Source of the DNA: Leucocoprinus leucothites
Lineage: Eukaryota > Basidiomycota > Agaricomycetes > Agaricales > Agaricaceae
Length of the DNA: 64,000 bases
Direction of reading: 5' to 3'
NCBI GenBank assembly: GCA_013368445.1
Contig: JAACJO010000050.1
Span: 44,564-108,563 of the forward strand
The position numbers and the translations under genes are program-made. The notes under the pieces are model-generated. The model saw nothing but the letters and a program-made list of their open reading frames with translations. It searched no databases and was not told the origin of the DNA. Below are positions 22,782 through 33,130 of this stretch, piece by piece; positions within the stretch are counted from its first letter, which is position 1; each line of letters opens with the position of its first letter.

Positions 22782-24374
22782 CAGTGGCTCAAAAAACTGT
22801 CCCAATGTTTTCGCATTTTGGACATATTTGCTAATACCAGGGCAGATATATGGTCTAGCATCCTGAAAATATTCACACAGGTACCTTGACATATTGGGAG
22901 CATATATTCCCATGATCACATGACCTTGTCCATCAATGAATTATTAATGAATTATTAAAAATATCTACTCATTGGGACAGTTTTTTGACCCCCTGTCAGC
23001 CTCCCAGTATCTACCTTGTAACATGCCAGGGGAGCATCAGGGCAGGTGTGGGAGTAGTAAACAAGATCATGTGACCTTGGTTGACATGTTGAGATGGCTA
23101 CAACTGTCTTTCTTCCTGCCACTACATCATGAAAGCTATCTCCTCTACCTAATACTCCCAAGTCACTTCTCTTCTCAAAGATGGCTATTCCTTGTGCCAT
23201 ATTGAACATAAAACTGGTCTAGGCAAGTCTACTGTTGGGAGGATCAATAAAGAAGTTGATGGGGACAAGGAAAACAACAAGGGAGGACATCCTTCCAAGC
23301 TTTCTCCTCATGATAAAAAAGCAATAATTCACCAAATAACCTCTGGAAAGCTAGATAATGCTGTCCAGGCTACAAATTTCATTAACTCTACTCTGTCTGA
23401 CCCTGTAACACCCCAAACTGTCAGAAATACCCTTCAGGATAATGGATTTTGCTCTGTAACCAAGATCAAATGACCTCTACTCAAAAAGCAACATTGTGAG
23501 GAATGCCTTGACTCTGCACATGAACATAGGAATTGGACAGTGGAGGACTGGAAGAGGGTGTTGTGGATAGATGAAACAAAGATCAACAGGATTGGGTCAG
23601 ATGGAAAGGTGTATACCTGGAAGGAGAGGGGGGAACCACTATCAGATAGGACTACTCTCCCTACTGTCAAATATGGAGGAGGTAGTAACATGATGGTGTG
23701 GAGGTGTATGGGGTGGAATGGGGTAGGAAAGCTGATTGAGGTTCAAGGGAATATGGATGCAGTAAAATACTGCGAGATTTTGGACAATGGGGTGGTGGAA
23801 AGCTTTGAAAAGTTGGAGATGGAGGAGGAGGAGAGGATATTCCAGCCGGATAATGACCCAAAACACACCTCAAAACTGGGACAACAATGGTTTGTGGACA
23901 ACAACATTCAAGTTCTATCATGCCCTGCACAATCCCCTGACCTAAATCCCATTGAACACCTCTGGACCTACCTGAAGGACCAGCTGAAGGCATATGAAAG
24001 ACCACCTAAGGGAGTATTTGAATTGTGGGAGAGGCTAGTGGAGGAGTGGAATAAGATTCCAGCAGAAAGGTGCCAAAGGCTGATAGAAACCATGCCCAGA
24101 AGGATTGAGGCAGTTGTCAGGGCAAGAGGAGGTCATACAAAGTATTGAGTAGGTAGATAACAGGGGGTCAAAAAACTGTCCCAATGAGTAGATATTTTCG
24201 ATAATTCATTAATAATTCATTGATGGACAAGGTCATGTGATCATGGGAATATATGCTCCCAATATGTCAAGGTACCTGTGTGAATATTTTCAGGATGCTA
24301 GGCCATATATCTGCCCTGGTATTAGCAAATATGTCCAAAATGCGAAAACATTGGGACAGTTTTTTGAGCCACTG
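22782..24374 (+). mobile_element. Tc1/mariner element, copy 2 (1593 bp)
   Basis: Same length and ends as copy 1 (CAGTGGCTC...GAGCCACTG), inserted at a TA in ankyrin exon 7; TA is duplicated at 22780-22781 and 24375-24376. Excising the element plus one TA restores GCTAGAGATAGGTATACAGA, identical to the sister unit near 22472, so the insertion is precise. It lies in the same orientation as the host gene. Confidence 0.95.
23129..24148 (+). pseudogene. Tc1/mariner transposase copy 2, two in-frame stops
   Basis: 339-codon frame from the ATG at 23129 with TAA at 23150 (codon 8; Gln CAA in copy 1) and TGA at 23471 (shared with copy 1). The catalytic half shows DETK, DNDPKHT and NPIEHLW with D34E spacing. 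It differs from copy 1 by few substitutions, for example IDETK for TDETK. Being doubly interrupted, it should not make full-length enzyme unless the stops are bypassed. Confidence 0.9.
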
Positions 24375-24879
24375 TAGGTATACAGAGACTGTCAAAGTCC
24401 TGGCTGAGCTCAAGGCAGATCTCAACCTCCAAAGTAAGTCAGATGTATTGTTTACTGCTCCCAACATTGACAGTATCTGTTTAGACAAGGATGGGTGGAC
24501 TGCTCTTCATCTTGCTGCTGGGAATGGGCATACAGAGATTGTCAAAGTCCTGGCTGAGCTCAAGGCAGATTCCAACCTCCAAAGTAAGTCAGATATATTG
24601 TCTACTGCTCCTGACATTGACAATATCTGTTTAGACAAGGATGGGTGGACTGCTCTTCATCTTGCTGCTGGGAATGGGCATACAGAGATTGTCAAAGTCC
24701 TGGCTGAGCTCAAGGCAGATTCCAACCTCCAAAGTAAGTCAGATGTATTGTCTACTGCTCCTAACATTGACAATATCTGTTTAGATAAATATGGGGAGAC
24801 TGCTCTTCACCTTGCTACTAAAAACAGACATGCAGAGATTGCCAAATTTCTAACCAAGCTCAAGGTAAATCTAGAGTAG

Positions 24880-26019
24880 GAAATAGTTAAAAGTGTTGTA
24901 AGGTATATAATGTTTTAGCATATGTACCTGACAGGTTCTCATGAGCTGGAAATATTAACAGTAGAATCCAACTATACAATTTAGGAGACATTTGTATAAA
25001 ATTTTCTTCTTTATGCACAGGAAATTTATAGTACTCTACTATCCACTCCAGTACAATTGTCAGAATATGCCAAATCTCACTAAGTTGCATTGTCAGACAT
25101 TATAATAGGCACCAAAACTATATACAACAGAAATGGGCAATTATAATATAATACAATAAAATAATTAGTTTATTATATCACTGTAACAACAGCTAGGCTC
25201 CTTATAATAACACCAGGTAACTGATTTATCATGTGATAGCATAGGGCTAATGTTATAATTATGCTATAATACTACTGACTTGGTGTTTGGAGATCTATGG
25301 TAGTAATAATTAAAGTAAGAGTATTGGAATATTGTTTATTATAATGGAAAGTACAGCTGTTTTGATATTCCAGGACAGATCAATACAATTGCCAATAATA
25401 AGTAGAGAAGCCTCAAGATCCAAGGTAGGGTTATAATTGTATCTTGAGCTATGACTTTGCTGTAGTTGCTGCTGTTTGCAAATTGGGTGATATTTCTTGG
25501 GACTTAGATCAAGAAGTTGATATGGTGTAATATCAGAAGGGCACATAGTGTATGTGGGTGCAGAAGTAGCACTAGTATCTGTATAACTGACATATGGGCA
25601 CTAAATAGGGTACTCAGGAAGGAGAGGGGAGGTGGGACTTGGGAAAGGAGATTGTTGAAGTAAAGCAAGGAGTTGGAAAACATGGATGGTACCTGAAGGT
25701 CGCAATACTGCTAAATTAGAAAGTCAATTATAATGGATGCTCTAGGCTATATACATAGATGATACCTGTATACTTTGTTATAAGAGTGGTTATATAGTAT
25801 TAAACTGTTAAATAGCTTACAATTGTTGTATTAGCAGAGAAATCAAAACAACTAAGATAGAGCTCACATGAGATAGTGGTGATCACATATAGTGACATTA
25901 CTGTAACATCAGGCATGCCACACAAAAGTAATACTTAGATTAAATATATTCTATGTATTGTCAATCAAAGCTCAACTCTGAGCATTTCATTACTAAATAT
26001 TCATCTATGCAAGGCCAGG
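24880..26019. other. AT-rich, CpG-poor spacer, no gene seen
   Basis: Long TA-rich stretches (for example 25140-25270) and only short frames. Neither repeats of the neighbouring elements nor recognisable domains were found. It includes the 3' flank of the ankyrin gene. Confidence 0.5.
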
Positions 26020-26560
26020 ACCCTCAAGAATCCTTGGGAACAGTCATAGGAATGACCTGGTGACCACAATATTTTTTGCTAGCCCATGCAGCTTGGGCTT
26101 TGTCAAGGCCTTTTCTATAGGCATTTGCATATTATAAAGAATGTATCATAAACCTGGGGGCTGGATGGTCAGAGTTTGCATAGCCAATTATATAAACAAC
26201 CTACTGATAAATACTTATTATTGGCACAGGCTTCAGGTAGGCCAAGGTATTTTTCTTCAAATCATCTTCACTTGAAGATGCAGGAAGTAATCTATACTGC
26301 CTCTTTGCATACCTCCAGGCTTGTTCAATGGGATTGAGCTCACAGTAAATTTCAAAGGAAATGAGAAGTAAGCTTGAGTTTGGTTGAGAGGTAGATATGC
26401 TGTTATGAGGCTCATCTTGCAGTAAATACACTGGGGCATCCTGGAATTGAGGTATTGAAGAAAACTGCCCACAACAAAAGATTCCTTTATATCTAAGCTA
26501 CATTTCCTTGGAGACACATTTTTTTTATCTAGGTCAGAGGCCATATCCCTTATGTTTTCA
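26020..26560 (-). pseudogene. DDE transposase C-terminal relic (IS630/Tc1-like)
   Basis: Minus-strand frames give the catalytic-Glu block CELNPIEQAWRYAKRQYR (26270-26340) and, further on after a stop, YRKGLDKAQAAWASKKY (26050-26110). This order, with a C-terminal Arg/Lys-rich AAWA-KKY stretch, is what I remember from a mushroom DDE family related to IS630. Only the C-terminal third is present, in two frames. It is unlike the 1593-bp mariner elements of this window. Confidence 0.6.
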
Positions 26561-27111
26561 TGCCATTTGTCACAGTCAAGGTCATATGGTCACCACCCTC
26601 TCATGTGAGCCCTATCTTACCTTAGTCAATTGGCTTTACAATTTCTGGAGAAAACAACAATGCTTAGGACAAACTCACCTTCCCAGTCATTATCCTTGTT
26701 AAGCACACAAATGCTCCAGATACAGGAGCTGATGTCAGGGACTGGATCAACAGAGGTGGGACAGAGTTATAGTAGGAGCCAGTCATCAAATGCAGGAGTG
26801 GGTTGTGGCCTCAATTTATGTGTTGTGCTAACTACTGATGCTTGACCCAAATTTCAGACAAGGGAGGAGAGCAGAAGACAAATAGAGAGTAGAGAATTTA
26901 GCATATTGCTAAGTTGATTATCAGACCAAGGAAACCAAAGACAAAGTTGTGCTACTCATATATGATATGAGATATAGGATCAGATAAGGAAAACAAAGTA
27001 GTAAATAGAGAAATAATAAAATTGGAGTCCATAAATTTTACAAGGCTAGAAGATATAAAATTTGCTATTAATTGGTTGTTAGAAAATTTCAACAAGGTGG
27101 TATGAATTAAT

Positions 27112-29197
27112 GAAACAAGTTTTGTTTCATGTGCCTATGGCACTTGGGTGAGTCTGAGTTTCAAACACAAAATCATTTTTAAGTCAAAACTCTGTTGTCC
27201 ATCCAGCACCTGTGGGCACCTAGAATTTAGTGTGATGCTGAGCATGAGCATATGCAGCCAAGCATGGCTGAGTGTGATAAGTGTGAGGCCTAAAATAAAG
27301 CATGAAAGTGTTTTCCCTGAGTGTGAGTTGAGTGTGAGCTGATTACAGACTGAGCATGGACTGAGTGTGAACTGAGTGTGTGAGTGTGGACCTGAGGGTG
27401 GACTGAGTGTAAATTATAGGTGTCTGAGTGTGGACCAAGTGTGAATTAGCAGGGGTCAGGCTTCAAGCTTCAAGAGTCCAATATCCAAGCATGGATCCAA
27501 GCATGGCTCTAAGCATGGTCATTGCAGCCTGAGTGTGAGGTGGGCATGATGGTGAGTGTGGTAAGTGTGATATGTAGTATGAAATAGTACTATAAGCATG
27601 ATGCAAACCTCATTGAGCATGAAAAACCTGCCATAGCTCTACAACTGAGCATGGGTGAACATCTGCAGGCACAAAAGCATGATGAAGTGGGAAAATGCAT
27701 GATGGAGCATGAAAAATATACTGGGAAGCATAAAGGTGAGCGAGATTCTCTGACATCCCATTACTCCTATATCATCTCTCATATCTACTACTATCCAAAT
27801 CAGCATACTGGTACCAACATGTTCAGTATTTTTTACAGCAATCCCACTCCGATAATGACTCTAGTGTTAGGTTGGTGAAATGGCAAGTTACTTTGCCCTA
27901 CATCTTATGATTAAGGCCCTAACCCATATAGATAAGATCACTTACCAGCTTATCTAGCTGAGCATGAAATTAAACATCAAGCATGAGTAGACCCTCCACC
28001 CTTCCACACTTAGCATGAGGGAGTCACACTAAAAACACATTACCCTTCACCTGTGCCTCAGGAGCAGGGAGAAGCTCTTTATGTAAATCTCAATTTGTGA
28101 GATAACTGGTGTTGTGCTCAGGTGTACATTAAGTGCCCTTGTGTGCATAGTGTGTATAGTGGTTTAAATTTTTTTTTACACTTATAAAGTGTTTAAGCAG
28201 CTATCATGAAAATTGAAGTTTATTTATTTAATTTGATTCTGATTTCTGAGTGGGGGCAAGACACCTTCTTTCCCATGCCCATCGCACGTTTAAGCACCCA
28301 TGCATATGCAAGATATACTTACCTATGAGCTGCAATGATTAGTTTAAGTTTTGAACTTAGAATATAATTTTAAAGTAGTTCTGCTCTTTTCCCATGCCTT
28401 GGATAAGGTCAATTCAAATTGGTTTGAAAGATCACTGGCTTTCTTGCACCCATGTCAATACAATGCAGGTGCTTGTGGTTTACTTTCTCACACTCATTGA
28501 GCATTTAAGCACCTATCCTTGCATAATTAGCATAGTTATTCATTCAGTTTCAGCATAACTATTCATTCAATTTCAGCCTAAATACTCAATGAACAAAACA
28601 TTCTATCATAATCTCTAAATGTAGATGAGACTGCCTCTCTCCCATGCATTTACCCCTGATTTTTGAGTGGGTAAACTGTGTGATTTGGCCATTAGTTAGT
28701 TTCTCACATTAATTGAGTGTTTAAGCACCCACATGCACTCATAATCTCATGCATACAACATGTGAGCTAATGGCATGCAGTTTCTCATGTGCTTTGAGCA
28801 TCCCAGCTATGCCTCCATCACCCACACTGATGGCTTTCTTGTGCTTGATGTATAGATAGGTGCTTGTTGATGCACTGTGTTCCAGCTGCCAGTTAGTTTC
28901 TTATTTCTTATCCTTTATGTGCATTTAAGTGTGCATAAGTGCATATTACATTTGTCTCCTTGTTTATGTGCTGAAATATGCATTTTATGTACTTAAACTC
29001 ATGCAGGATACCCACCAAAGGCCAGTGTAATAACCATCAACACCAGCAGCAGCCCTGGGGAGGCCCTATCAATCAATCCAAACAACTACATGTAAAGCAC
29101 TCTCAGAATTATGGGGCACTGAAGCTTACTAATTATGACTAAGCCTGACAAAATCTGAGTCAACACCCACTTCTTCCCACATGATTTCCAGTAATTT
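27112..29197. mobile_element. 2.1-kb insertion of unknown type inside LTR C1
   Basis: Defined by the break in the LTR match and by a possible 6-bp duplication ATTAAT (27106-27111 and 29198-29203). It starts GAAACAAGTTTTGTTTC, a short hairpin. It contains a low-complexity block of GAGTGTG/GAGCATG words (about 27230-27640) and a degenerate tandem array of roughly 210 bp (28150-28980). No coding frame is convincing. It could be a non-autonomous element or a captured repeat. Confidence 0.5.
28150..28980. repeat. Degenerate tandem repeat, period about 210 bp
   Basis: The phrase GTTTAAGCACCCAT or a variant recurs near 28286, 28503, 28710 and 28922. Each is preceded by a pyrimidine-rich CTTTCCCATGCC-like or TTCTCACA-like stretch. 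Spacing is about 207-215 bp. Confidence 0.5.
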
Positions 29198-29460
29198 ATT
29201 AATGGAAGATGTCAAGATAAGTCCAAAGGCAAAAGTCTGATAAAGCTGATATGTGAAAGTGGATAAAAATTCAAGAAATAATACTAAGTCTGAATCATGA
29301 GCTGTTATTGATTATCAGCTCATAACAGTATTTTCCCCTTAGGGCTGAGCCCTCAAAGCTACATGACATAATCATGGGAACCAATTCAAACTCCATATAA
29401 ATTCCGCTCTGAGGGAAAAAATAAGCTTTCTCACAACTTAACTCTCTATCTTTACTATGG

Positions 29461-30573
29461 CACCTAGCTCCACTACTCAAAGATCTGACCTGATGAGCAA
29501 CAGCAACTTGGAGACCAAGTTGTGCAAAATGGAGGAGGAGAATAAATAGAAAGTGGCCAAGGAGGAGGAATGGTGACAAAAGGAAGCAAAGGAGGTAGAA
29601 CTGACAAGACAAGAGGAAGAGGTGAGGAAGGAGGAGTTGATGAGGAAGATGGCTGAGAAGAAGTGTAAAGAGGCAGAGGAAGCAGAGAGGAAGAAGAGAG
29701 AGACCAAGGAGGCTGTGTGGCTACAGAGGGAGAAAGAAGAGGCTGAGCTCACTGAGTGGATTTGGCTAGAGGTCAAGAAGAAGGAGAAGGAAGGGCAGAA
29801 AATAGAGAATGGGAAAGAAAAGAAAAGGGCAATGAAGGTAGAGGTTGAAATAGTGGAGAGCCCAGCTAAGAAGATGAAGATGACCAAAAATACAGAAGTG
29901 GGAACTGGGACTAGGAAGCCCCATATGAATCCAATGAGTGGGCTAGCTGAAACAGTTATGACCCAACAGTGGAGTATAGCTGTGGGTCCATCCAAGTACC
30001 ACCTGACAGAGGTGGACAAGCACACAGACAATCTGGAATAGATGCCTGGCTTGGGACTTGCTGTCATTGATGGCTATGAGGCCACTGCCCTAAGAAAGCA
30101 GGGACAATGCCAAAGGTGGCAAGATCAAGAGGGGTGGAGACAATGAGTGTGGGCAGTATTTGTAGTTGGGAAAAAACTACACTGAGCAAAGTGACATATG
30201 AGTAATTGCCAATATTTTGATATGGCTCAGCTAAATCAATAGGACAGTGGCAAATATATATGTGAACCATGTCACACATCCAAGCAGAAGTGTGTGATGC
30301 CAATGAAGGCTGACAAGCAGCCTCATGAGCAGACCTATAAGCTTATCATCAAGCAAAGGAAGATCCATGCCATGCAATCAGCTATCTTGAAGGAGTTGAA
30401 GGGTATTCAGGCTGAGCTGGGAACTTGGCACTTGGCAGTTGTGTCAAGTATCCAGTCCCAGACTAAGGTTGTGGATGGGTTGGCCAAAGACTTTGAGGAA
30501 TTCTATGACTGACTTGTCCTAGGTGATAAGGTCATGGATGATGAGGCACATAAGAAGGCCCAGGCAGAGTTGG
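29461..30573 (+). pseudogene. Coiled-coil/Cys-cluster ORF of element C1 (antisense type)
   Basis: Begins MAPSSTTQRSD after a TATA-like CATATAAATTCCG. It has a long Glu/Lys/Arg-rich coiled-coil stretch (KEELMRKMAEKKCKEAEEAE), then VEVEIVESPAKK, GPSKYHLTEVD, a Cys cluster and QPHEQTYKLIIKQRK. Several stops interrupt it. It is homologous along its length to 40863-42110 in element D. Truncated on the right by the LTR of element F at 30574. Function unknown; the layout (coiled coil plus Cys cluster) suggests nucleic-acid or protein binding. Confidence 0.7.
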
Positions 30574-31213
30574 TGTTATGATGACACCGGCCCAGTCCTA
30601 AGCTGGCACAATAAGTATCAAGTAGATCTTATCAAAGGGGACTCCTTCTCAGTAAGTGACAAAGTCGTTTACTAAGTTAGAGTTATAATACAGCAATTAT
30701 AGTAATAAGACTTTGGTAATTGAGATCTTAATGACTTAAGTTTCAATTCGACTTTGTATAGATAAAGGCTCGTATTGAGTCTCTACCTAACCAAGTAGAA
30801 ACAATGTTTCTTCTTGGTAGATGTCGATGACTTATATATGATACAAGTCTGTATCTATTATTAACTAGGGCTAAGAACTTCTAATGAAGAAGAGAAGCAT
30901 ACAGCTTCCTTAACACTAATTAAACTATATAAGACACGATCTGTCAAAGAAGCTTTAGAAGTTCTTCTTTAATCATCTGATTGATCACAAGGTAAGTCCA
31001 AATGTAGTGCAGCTATATTTAATAATCACATGTCATTAAAGGATAAACAAAACCAAACAAGTCATAACTAGACAAAGTAAACAAGTCAAAACAAACTAAA
31101 GAAAACAATAACAAATAGAAAGAAAACATAATTGCAATATTACTTAAGTAAAGCTAATATCAACTTTGTATTGTAGATGAAACAAATGCTAGATATAATC
31201 AATATACATAACA
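30574..31213 (+). repeat. 5' LTR of Ty3-like element F
   Basis: Runs from TGTTATGATGACACC to ATACATAACA (640 bp), with the inverted ends TGTTAT/ATAACA. The same repeat occurs inverted at 57336-57999. It cuts the coiled-coil ORF of C1 and is followed within 150 bp by a gag gene on the plus strand, so it is read as a 5' LTR. No matching downstream LTR is seen. Confidence 0.78.
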
Positions 31214-31360
31214 AAAAGAGGATATTCTTTAATCCCTGAACAACCCATGGCTATTCAGTCTCCTGGAGTCAATCAGACTCTAAAAACACATAACTATCAG
31301 ATGCATGAATGATTAAAATCGATTATATGAGAATATTTATATCAATCATTTCTATTCCCA

Positions 31361-32653
31361 ATGGACTATAAGCCATCAAATAATAATCTCCCAAGTGATA
31401 AGGTAATAGAGCCTTATTGGGGGAGCTCAAAGTTTAGTAATTTGGAAAACTTTGTGTCAGCTGTTTTCATAGACCTTTCTTTGAAGGGTCTGGGAGGAAT
31501 GGAGCCTGCTAGAGACAAGCTCCAGCTACTGACTCTCCAATACCATCTAGGTGGAGAGGCAAAGAAAATGTATATACAACATGCTATAAATGTCAACCAT
31601 ACTAAAATACACTGGACATTTGAAGAGGCAATCTGCACTTTGTATGATCATTTTGTTCTACCAGCTAATATGCATAATACCTAAGAGGGCCTCAAGAGAA
31701 TTTGTTACAACTCCCACCTAGGAGTCCAAGGATACTATGATGCCATTATGGATAGTGCACAGTGTATGACTGCACACTCTGATGATTATATGCTAGTGGA
31801 AGTATTCCTAGAAGGAATACCTCAAGACATGAAAACAGATATGCTATTCTACAATGGACTTTCCCCAGAAGTCCATTCATTAGAAGAGTTCATGTCATAT
31901 GCCATCTCATATGAAATGAGATGAAAAACTATGGCTTTCTATCATAAAGCCCTTAATAATAGTAAGAGCATTGAACCATTAATGCACAATGCAAGACCTT
32001 AGAACCCAAAAGGCTTGGAACACAAGTTGATGGCCTTTGTGCCAAGGAAGTTTGTCAATGGGCAAACTTCCATTTCATCAAAGGAGCTTCATTTCTTGAA
32101 ATCAAAATGATCTCCACACAGTCATCCACTGAATGGTAGACCTAGTAAAGAAATGAACCCAAAGGCTAGATCATCTAAATCCAACCAAAATATGAACTGA
32201 GCTCCAGTGATGGCAAGCAGAAAGAAGGCAGAGAGTAAGAATGTATCTTGCTATAGTTGTAGGGGACCCCATTATGCTAATGAGTGCCCTAATAGAAAAT
32301 TGTATCTGTGTGCAGCCCACACAGAGATCCTGTATAAGGAGGGACCTCAATCTGGGAATATGGATGAGGCAGATTCTATTATTGCTGAAACAGCAATAAT
32401 TGACATGACAGCAGAAGAAGATGAGCATTCTATAGCTGTGACAGAATACAGTGATGACCTTGTCAAAGTAGGGGTTATTGAATTGGACTATGGATTGGGT
32501 GAAGAAGACAGTGACTTCCTCAGATCCATATGCAATGGATCCCTGACAGAGATAATGTCAGATATGGATCTAACATTGGAATATTGGAGATACCTGAAAC
32601 TAATACATCCATGGAAGTTGACATGGATAATACTAGTGGTCTTAAGGCTATGA
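31361..32653 (+). pseudogene. gag: gag of element F
   Basis: Begins MDYKPSNNNLPSDKV. It has capsid-like blocks (GGMEPARDKLQLLTLQYHLG, ICTLYDHFVLPA, FLEGIPQDMKTDML), a basic stretch and a zinc knuckle CYSCRGPHYANEC at 32249-32287. The knuckle spacing is CX2CX3HX4C, one residue short of the usual CX4H. An acidic tail follows (TAEEDEHSIAVTEYSDDL). Stops at 31682, 31922 and later break the frame. Confidence 0.75.
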
Positions 32654-32659
32654 CAGATA

Positions 32660-33130
32660 GCCCTACTAGTGAAAATAACATCTGTATGTGAAAGATCACA
32701 CTACAGAAAAATAAAGATAAGATCCTTCATCCACAATTACCAACAAAGGATAAGCAATGTCTCACATCCTTTGTCAACAACAATGGAGTTGATGCTTGGA
32801 CACTATGGGATTCCAGATGTATGACATCTAGAATGACACCTACATTCACTCATGTAGCAAATATAAGGGTAAATAATTTAATTGATGAATATAAGCTCCA
32901 ACTTGGCATGGTCAGAAGCCATGCTACTGGCAAATTTGGAGCTAAGGTTGACCTAACAATTTGAGGTTGACCATATCCTTGCTACCTTGATGTAGCAAAT
33001 TTTGATTGTTATAACATTATACTAGGAACACTATTCATGCATAAACATAGAGTGAAGTTGGACTTGGAGAAGTCCACAGTTGTTATCAATGGGAGTGAGC
33101 TCCCAGCTGAGGACATAGTGGGTGACAAAT
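32660..33130 (+). pseudogene. Retropepsin-like domain of element F
   Basis: Reads AWTLWDSRCMTSRMTP, LQLGMVRSHATGKFG, VANFDCYNIILGT and MHKHRVKLDLEKSTVVING. The overall pattern fits a retroviral-type aspartic protease common in basidiomycete retroelements. The active-site Gly after D-S is Arg (DSR), which should abolish activity. RT and integrase of F are not found downstream. Confidence 0.65.

Larger units (their letters stand above)
20542..24879 (+). pseudogene. Multi-pass membrane protein with C-terminal ankyrin array, split by mariner copy 2
   Basis: Start ATG at 20542 (MSTPNLCLPSNPDTTGIGVR). Exon 1 (20542-21209) encodes several hydrophobic segments (ITAFALLLSVIVQAL, LFIYFFLYAY, GWSLLIYSLLLIPGLNLI); exon 2 (21251-21543) adds AGLAVLAIINAILLVD and TLALLLLLIP, then enters degenerate ankyrin-like repeats. 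Exons 21593-21679 and 21737-21787 follow. From 21840 come ten ankyrin units: nine exons of 99 nt and a last one ending at 24879, separated by 51-nt introns. With the 1593-bp transposon removed, all exons join in frame to 694 residues. The membrane half resembles a family I recall as widespread in Agaricomycetes and uncharacterised; ankyrin repeats bind proteins. The gene would be intact but for the insertion in the seventh ankyrin exon. The 41-nt first intron is the least certain junction. Confidence 0.82.
21840..24879 (+). repeat. 150-bp tandem array: 99-nt ankyrin exon plus 51-nt intron per unit
   Basis: Exons start at 21840, 21990, 22140, 22290, 22440, 22590, 22740 (split by the transposon; resumes 24377-24433), 24485, 24635 and 24785. 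Introns lie at 21939-21989, 22089-22139, 22239-22289, 22389-22439, 22539-22589, 22689-22739, 24434-24484, 24584-24634 and 24734-24784. All are 51 nt, with donor GTAAGTC (GTGAATC in the first) and acceptor TGTTTAG. Each exon encodes one 33-residue repeat of type N-K-D-G-W-T-A-L-H-L-A-A..G-H-T-E-I-V. Introns are as alike as exons, showing that whole 150-bp units were copied recently. Because 51 is a multiple of three and the introns hold no in-frame stop, the unspliced frame also stays open. Confidence 0.9.
26697..29327 (-). repeat. LTR of a D-family element (C1), split by a 2.1-kb insertion
   Basis: The left part (26697-27111) and right part (29198-29327) match the 559-bp LTRs at 40175 and 47816 (TGTTAAGCACAC... 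to ...CATAACA). Between them is an insertion flanked by ATTAAT on both sides. The copy is more decayed than the D LTRs and slightly shorter. It is followed, as at 40734, by the polypurine complement (TTTTCCCCTTAGGGC) and the coiled-coil ORF, so it is the 3' LTR of a minus-strand element. Confidence 0.8.

Noticed and set aside
21939..24784. Translating the whole ankyrin array as one uninterrupted ORF with 50-residue repeats
   Set aside because: The 17-residue linker segments coincide with perfect 51-nt GT..AG introns, and removing them leaves canonical 33-residue ankyrin repeats. Kept only as a possible retained-intron isoform.
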